Below, one piece after another: positions 12,549-15,555 of a stretch of DNA of 15,555 nucleotides. The notes below the pieces were generated by a model that worked only from the letters and a program-made list of their open reading frames with translations, had not been told where the DNA came from and did not search any database. The DNA comes from Planctomycetota bacterium (lineage in GTDB: Bacteria; Planctomycetota; Planctomycetia; Pirellulales; Thermoguttaceae). Made by a program: the position numbers and the translations under genes. The stretch spans positions 1 to 15,555 of the forward strand of contig JAHIKV010000003.1 of NCBI GenBank assembly GCA_018897395.1. Direction: 5' to 3'. Within the stretch, counting starts at the first letter, position 1. Each line of letters opens with the position of its first letter.

Positions 12549-12604
12549 CTACTCGATTAGCGATGCACAGCGACTGACAGACCACCAAGTAGTGTTTCTG
12601 CTGG

Positions 12605-12674
12605 AACTGAAAACTGATAACTGACAACTGAAAACTGACAACTGAAAACTGAAAACTGACAACTGAAAACCGAC
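12605..12674. repeat. Heptamer tandem array, AACTGAC orientation
   Basis: Ten successive 7-nt units of the form AACTGAN, the last one AACCGAC. It is the reverse-complement type of the array at 12504-12548, with a 56-nt spacer between, so the two can pair into one long imperfect stem between convergent genes. Confidence 0.88.
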
Positions 12675-12698
12675 CGTTTGTAGCACTCAGACGCACTC

Positions 12699-13379
12699 TC
12701 AATCGGCGACCAGCCAGTCGTATTTCCAGACGGGGTTTCCGCATTGCCGGCACTGCTTTCCGGTGGCCAGGAGTTGACCGCGGCAGACGGTGCAATCGCC
12801 CAACGCCGGTTGGAGGTCCAATTGCTTCTTGCGGAATTCCGCGGCGCGGACCCGATCGCCCCAGGCGATTGCCGTGGCGATCCACACCGAAATCGGAAAC
12901 AGGTTGAACAACACCAAGGGCGCCCGCCGCGATTCCGGCAGGACCCGAGCCAGCACGTCGGTGAAGGCCAGCATCCGCTCGCGGGGCGATTTCGAGCCGT
13001 ATTCGTCCAGCCGGGCCAAGGTGTCGGCGTCGATCGGCTCGCCCAGCAGCAGCCGCGCGAGCCAGCGCGAGTACCAATCGTCGGCCGTCGCGCGGGCGCC
13101 CAGTTCAACGACGGCCGCCCGCGACTCTGCGATCTGATACAGCGAAATATCCGTCTTCGCCGCCAGTTGAGTCTTCAGTTCCGAGATCGGCATCAACATC
13201 GAGTCCATGCCGACCGCCTGTTGCACGTCGCCGTGCAGTCGGCTGTAGAGCAGGTCTTGCAACAGGACGAGCCGTTGGTCGAGTTTTTCGGCCGCGCTTC
13301 GACCGTTATCTCGGCCGGTGCGAGCGTTAAACTCTTTCGCGGCCGCCGCGTACGCGCTCGCACGATGTTCGGGGTTCAT
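12699..13379 (-). CDS. Zinc-ribbon protein with a hydrophobic segment, unknown function
   Basis: A 226-residue protein I do not recognise. The N-terminal two thirds is helical and charged (AYAAAAKEFNARTG; VLLQDLLYSRL). A hydrophobic segment about residues 153-173 (PLVLFNLFPISVWIATAIAW) may be a membrane helix. The C-terminus has two CxxC pairs, Cys196/Cys199 and Cys210/Cys213 (CTVCRG ... CRQCGNPVW), forming a probable rubredoxin-like zinc ribbon. Its ATG overlaps the stop of the upstream transporter gene as ATGA (13376-13379), so it is translationally coupled and probably works with, or is at least co-produced with, that transporter. The 3' end faces the heptamer arrays. Confidence 0.72.
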   Translation of the reverse strand: MNPEHRASAYAAAAKEFNARTGRDNGRSAAEKLDQRLVLLQDLLYSRLHGDVQQAVGMDSMLMPISELKTQLAAKTDISLYQIAESRAAVVELGARATADDWYSRWLARLLLGEPIDADTLARLDEYGSKSPRERMLAFTDVLARVLPESRRAPLVLFNLFPISVWIATAIAWGDRVRAAEFRKKQLDLQPALGDCTVCRGQLLATGKQCRQCGNPVWKYDWLVAD

Positions 13380-15157
13380 CCTCGCGCTCCGTCGTTATGG
13401 GCGTCGCTCTTCCTGCCGATGTCACAGAGCGAAATCACCAACATCATCAAGAAGAACAGCGTGATCATCAGCAGCCCGATGTCCACGATATGTTCCGCCG
13501 AGAAGAGGAAAATCCCGACGGTCAGACCTCCGAACAGCAGGCAGATCGGCACGAGAAACACGCGCACCCACGCAGCGCCGCGCGTATTGAGAGAATGGTT
13601 TGGGTCCGCGTCGGCCCGTCTGCAGACGTAAGTGTATGCGGCGATGGCAAGCATCGAGGCCAGTCCGATCCCCGCGAACAGCGCCCACAACCAATACGGC
13701 TTGTAGGCGTCCCACAGCAGGCTGCGTGCGCCCCATTGATCGACGTGTACGGTCTTCTCGAAATAGGCCATCAGGTCGGCCTTGGGGATGGCGTCGACTT
13801 TGTCTTTGGCAAGATGCGCGGTGTTGACGAGGTAATCTCGGGCGAGGACCGATTTGTCGCCGAAGTATTCGTAGAGGTATCCGGCCAGGATGCTTCCGGT
13901 GGCCCATCCGATTCCGATGGTGAAGTTGGCGTAGCCCATGTACTGGCCTTCTCTTCCCGGCGGGGCGATGCTCGCCAGGTAGCGCAGTTTCGTGGGGCTG
14001 GCCATCATCTCGCCAAACGAGAAGATGGCGATCGCGGCGAGTATCCACCAGGCGTTCATGCTCAGGCCGAGTCCGAAAATGGCCACGGCCGAGATGGCAA
14101 TGCCCACGATGATCGCGGTCAGCGAGCGCATCTTGCCCGTGAAATATGCCACCGCAAACGCCAGCAGGCAGATGAGCAAGGCGTTGAAGTTGAGGATCCA
14201 CTCTTGGGTAATGTTGCCGCTTGGGAGGACCGGCACGAAATTCCTGGCCGTTTCTCCAAATACGCCGAACACGTTGACCAGCATGTCGGCCACGCCGCGT
14301 GAATCGATCCAATCGTCGATGAAATTCGGCAACAGATCGAAAAGCTGCATGAACATCAACCAGAAACCGGCAAAAGTGATCGTAAAGAAGAAAAGCCGCG
14401 GATCGAGCAGCCCCCGAAAGGCATTATAGAGCAACACCACGGGATTGGAACTCGATTCCCGCTCGGCATGGCGAGGCTCGCGAAAGAAGAACAACGGAAT
14501 TAAGTTGAACAAAGCGCCGCCGGCGCAAGCTATGAACACGTACTCCCATTCCAACACGCGCAGGCTGCCGGCCACCAGCGGACCGAGGAATCCGCCCACG
14601 TTGACCATCTGATAAAAAACCCCCCAACCGAGCGAAGCCGAACTCTTCGGAATCTGGTTTGCGATCAGGCCCTGAACGCCCGGCTTGAATATGCCGGTGC
14701 CGATCGCCACCAAGATGGCGCCGGCAAATATGCACTCGTAAGTCCAATCCGCGCCCCGTGGTCTCGCTTCGCTCAGCGGCATTCCGCAAATATACTCGGA
14801 AATCCGAATCGAAAAGCCCATGACCAGGAAGCCGACGCTGGTTATCAGCGTATACGCCGCGATGCAGATCTTGTAGCCGAACCGGTCGGCAAAACCGCCG
14901 GAGAGCACGGGCACGAAACATTGGACCACGGCCCAAACCGCGTAGATCGTTCCCTTCTGAATCTGCGTCAGTTCCGGTCCGCCCGCGCCGATAGCCAAAA
15001 CCATGAAGACCGGCAATCCGACCCGCACGCCGTAATAGGCGAAGCGCTCGACCAACTCGATCCAGTTGGCCACCCAGTAAATGTAACCAAACGAAGAAAA
15101 CTGTTTTGTGAAAGAGTCTTTCGACAGGTCGGATTGGCTGTTCGGTGTGCTGCTCAC
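13376..15157 (-). CDS. POT-family (proton-dependent oligopeptide) MFS transporter
   Basis: A 593-residue integral membrane protein with 12-14 predicted hydrophobic segments. The POT hallmark ExxERFxYYG is intact in helix 1: Glu34, Glu37, Arg38, Phe39, Tyr41, Tyr42, Gly43 (ELVERFAYYG). GGFADRFGYK (87-96) is the MFS loop 2-3 motif, and GTGIFKPGVQGL (153-164) matches the conserved helix 4-5 region. These point to proton-coupled uptake of small peptides or related solutes; specificity is unknown. A long stretch around 120-140 and two extra C-terminal helices are present. The GTG at 15157 is chosen because GGAGGG lies 11 nt upstream; the longer GTG at 15220 would add a polar, Arg/Thr-rich stretch ahead of that signal. 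The stop overlaps the next gene as ATGA. Confidence 0.85.
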   Translation of the reverse strand: MSSTPNSQSDLSKDSFTKQFSSFGYIYWVANWIELVERFAYYGVRVGLPVFMVLAIGAGGPELTQIQKGTIYAVWAVVQCFVPVLSGGFADRFGYKICIAAYTLITSVGFLVMGFSIRISEYICGMPLSEARPRGADWTYECIFAGAILVAIGTGIFKPGVQGLIANQIPKSSASLGWGVFYQMVNVGGFLGPLVAGSLRVLEWEYVFIACAGGALFNLIPLFFFREPRHAERESSSNPVVLLYNAFRGLLDPRLFFFTITFAGFWLMFMQLFDLLPNFIDDWIDSRGVADMLVNVFGVFGETARNFVPVLPSGNITQEWILNFNALLICLLAFAVAYFTGKMRSLTAIIVGIAISAVAIFGLGLSMNAWWILAAIAIFSFGEMMASPTKLRYLASIAPPGREGQYMGYANFTIGIGWATGSILAGYLYEYFGDKSVLARDYLVNTAHLAKDKVDAIPKADLMAYFEKTVHVDQWGARSLLWDAYKPYWLWALFAGIGLASMLAIAAYTYVCRRADADPNHSLNTRGAAWVRVFLVPICLLFGGLTVGIFLFSAEHIVDIGLLMITLFFLMMLVISLCDIGRKSDAHNDGARG

Positions 15158-15168
15158 TGGAACTGTTT

Positions 15169-15174
15169 CCCTCC
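15169..15174 (-). promoter_or_regulatory. Shine-Dalgarno GGAGGG for the POT transporter
   Basis: On the minus strand GGAGGG precedes the GTG at 15157-15155 by 11 nt, favouring that start over the upstream GTG at 15220. Confidence 0.6.
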
Positions 15175-15403
15175 GGTGTGTTCGGTTAGGCGATGTTCGT
15201 TGCAGAGCGGTCCGTTGCACGCTCCTGGGAGTTCTTACACAAGCGTATTCTCAGGCCACAGTGTACCGGCCGGCGAGGAAACCGGCAACACGTATGAAAA
15301 TCACGTCGCGTCGTGGCGAGAAATGCGGATCGGAACCAAAGAGGGCCGTTCTTGCCACCCGAGATGGTTGCGGGCGGCGGCGGCGGCGGTTAGAATAGCC
15401 CCA
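15175..15403. other. Leader and upstream region of the POT transporter, no gene seen
   Basis: It holds the probable long 5' leader of the transporter mRNA and a GGC-rich run at about 15371-15389. I find no ORF with support and no recognisable riboswitch or tRNA. Confidence 0.35.
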
Positions 15404-15409
15404 ATTATA
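15404..15409 (-). promoter_or_regulatory. Candidate -10 box for the POT transporter operon
   Basis: A perfect TATAAT on the minus strand (15409 to 15404). The -35 region is poor. It would give a leader of about 240 nt, so the assignment is tentative. Confidence 0.35.
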
Positions 15410-15448
15410 CACTTAGGGCCTGTAAAAGAATAAGTGGGTGATTTACAC

Positions 15449-15507
15449 GTAGGACGGATTTCCTAATCCGTCCAGTTTTCGGGGACGGATTGGGAAATCC
15501 GTCCTAG
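15449..15507. repeat. Mirrored pair of GACGGATT hairpins, GTAG/CTAG heads
   Basis: Left: GTAG (15449-15452), then GACGGATT, loop TCCT, AATCCGTC (15453-15472). Right, mirrored: GACGGATT, loop GGGA, AATCCGTC (15484-15503), then a CTAG head on the minus strand (15507-15504). The two units are near-exact inverted copies. A 9-bp inverted repeat ATACACTTA/TAAGTGTAT (15407-15415, 15516-15524) encloses them. Confidence 0.8.
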
Positions 15508-15555
15508 TGCGCTTGTAAGTGTATCGAATCAGCAGGGTGGAAGTCCCTGTCGAAG
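15507..15555 (+). ncRNA. Possible 5' end of a group II intron (truncated by the window)
   Basis: GTGCGC at 15507-15512 fits the GUGYG 5' consensus of group II introns. About 26 nt later a short hairpin, CAGGG and CCCTG around TGGAAGT (15534-15550), resembles domain I sequences I remember from bacterial introns. Its position just after a stem-loop resembles the target preference of class C introns. Only about 49 nt are visible and no maturase can be checked. Confidence 0.3.

Noticed and set aside
12504..12674. CRISPR array
   Set aside because: The repeats are contiguous 7-nt units without spacers, in opposite orientations, and no cas genes are present.
13397..14302. Plus-strand ORF of 301 codons opposite the POT transporter
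   Set aside because: The charged, His/Gln-rich composition is typical of antisense readings of membrane-protein genes, with no supporting motif.

Overview
The window reads like a chromosomal segment of a Planctomycete, probably Pirellulales-like. I infer this from the high GC content, a signal peptidase I with a large internal insertion next to an LptB-type ATPase, a bacterial topoisomerase VI, small Tyr/Pro-rich secreted proteins, mixed use of Shine-Dalgarno sequences, and intergenic spaces packed with short palindromes. No rRNA or tRNA gene was found, so the placement rests on gene content alone.

Layout. (1) 45-2601, plus strand: lepB (signal peptidase I) and lptB (LPS-export ATPase), an envelope-biogenesis pair. 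(2) 2602-3690: a well-formed promoter and a small DUF2617-like gene, surrounded by hairpin repeats. (3) 3692-4147, minus strand: a stand-alone receiver-domain response regulator whose last codons lie inside a repeat. (4) 4370-9065, minus strand: topoisomerase VI subunits B (6972-9065) and A (4370-5479). About 1.5 kb separates them, holding an IS200-like/RAYT transposase element (5520-6204) and a plus-strand antitoxin/PIN-toxin pair (6357-6988). (5) 9480-10403: two small exported proteins flanking a perfect inverted-repeat pair, ending in a Rho-independent terminator. (6) 10409-11329: a beta-hydroxyacid dehydrogenase. (7) 11577-12500: a helical-repeat lipoprotein. (8) 12699-15157, minus strand: a POT-family transporter translationally coupled to a zinc-ribbon membrane protein. 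(9) 15404-15555: a candidate promoter, a paired hairpin, and what may be the 5' end of a group II intron.

The strongest unexplained signal is the repeat landscape. At least fifteen hairpins, belonging to several families unrelated in stem sequence, carry a trinucleotide TAG (GTAG, ATAG, TTAG or CTAG) directly, or within two bases, on the 5' side of the stem. Several occur as mirrored pairs, and copies within a family differ by compensatory stem changes. This is the architecture of REP elements handled by REP-associated tyrosine transposases. The one such transposase here is bracketed by a perfect 36-bp inverted copy of an ATAG-headed hairpin, with further hairpins nested outside and inside. 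My inference is a REP/RAYT system serving diverse palindromes, which has also colonised gene ends.

A second repeat class is made of tandem heptamers (GTCAGTT-type and AATCCCT-type), always with a 7-nt period. One array adds about 27 codons to topoisomerase VI B. Another pair forms a large inverted structure between two convergent genes.
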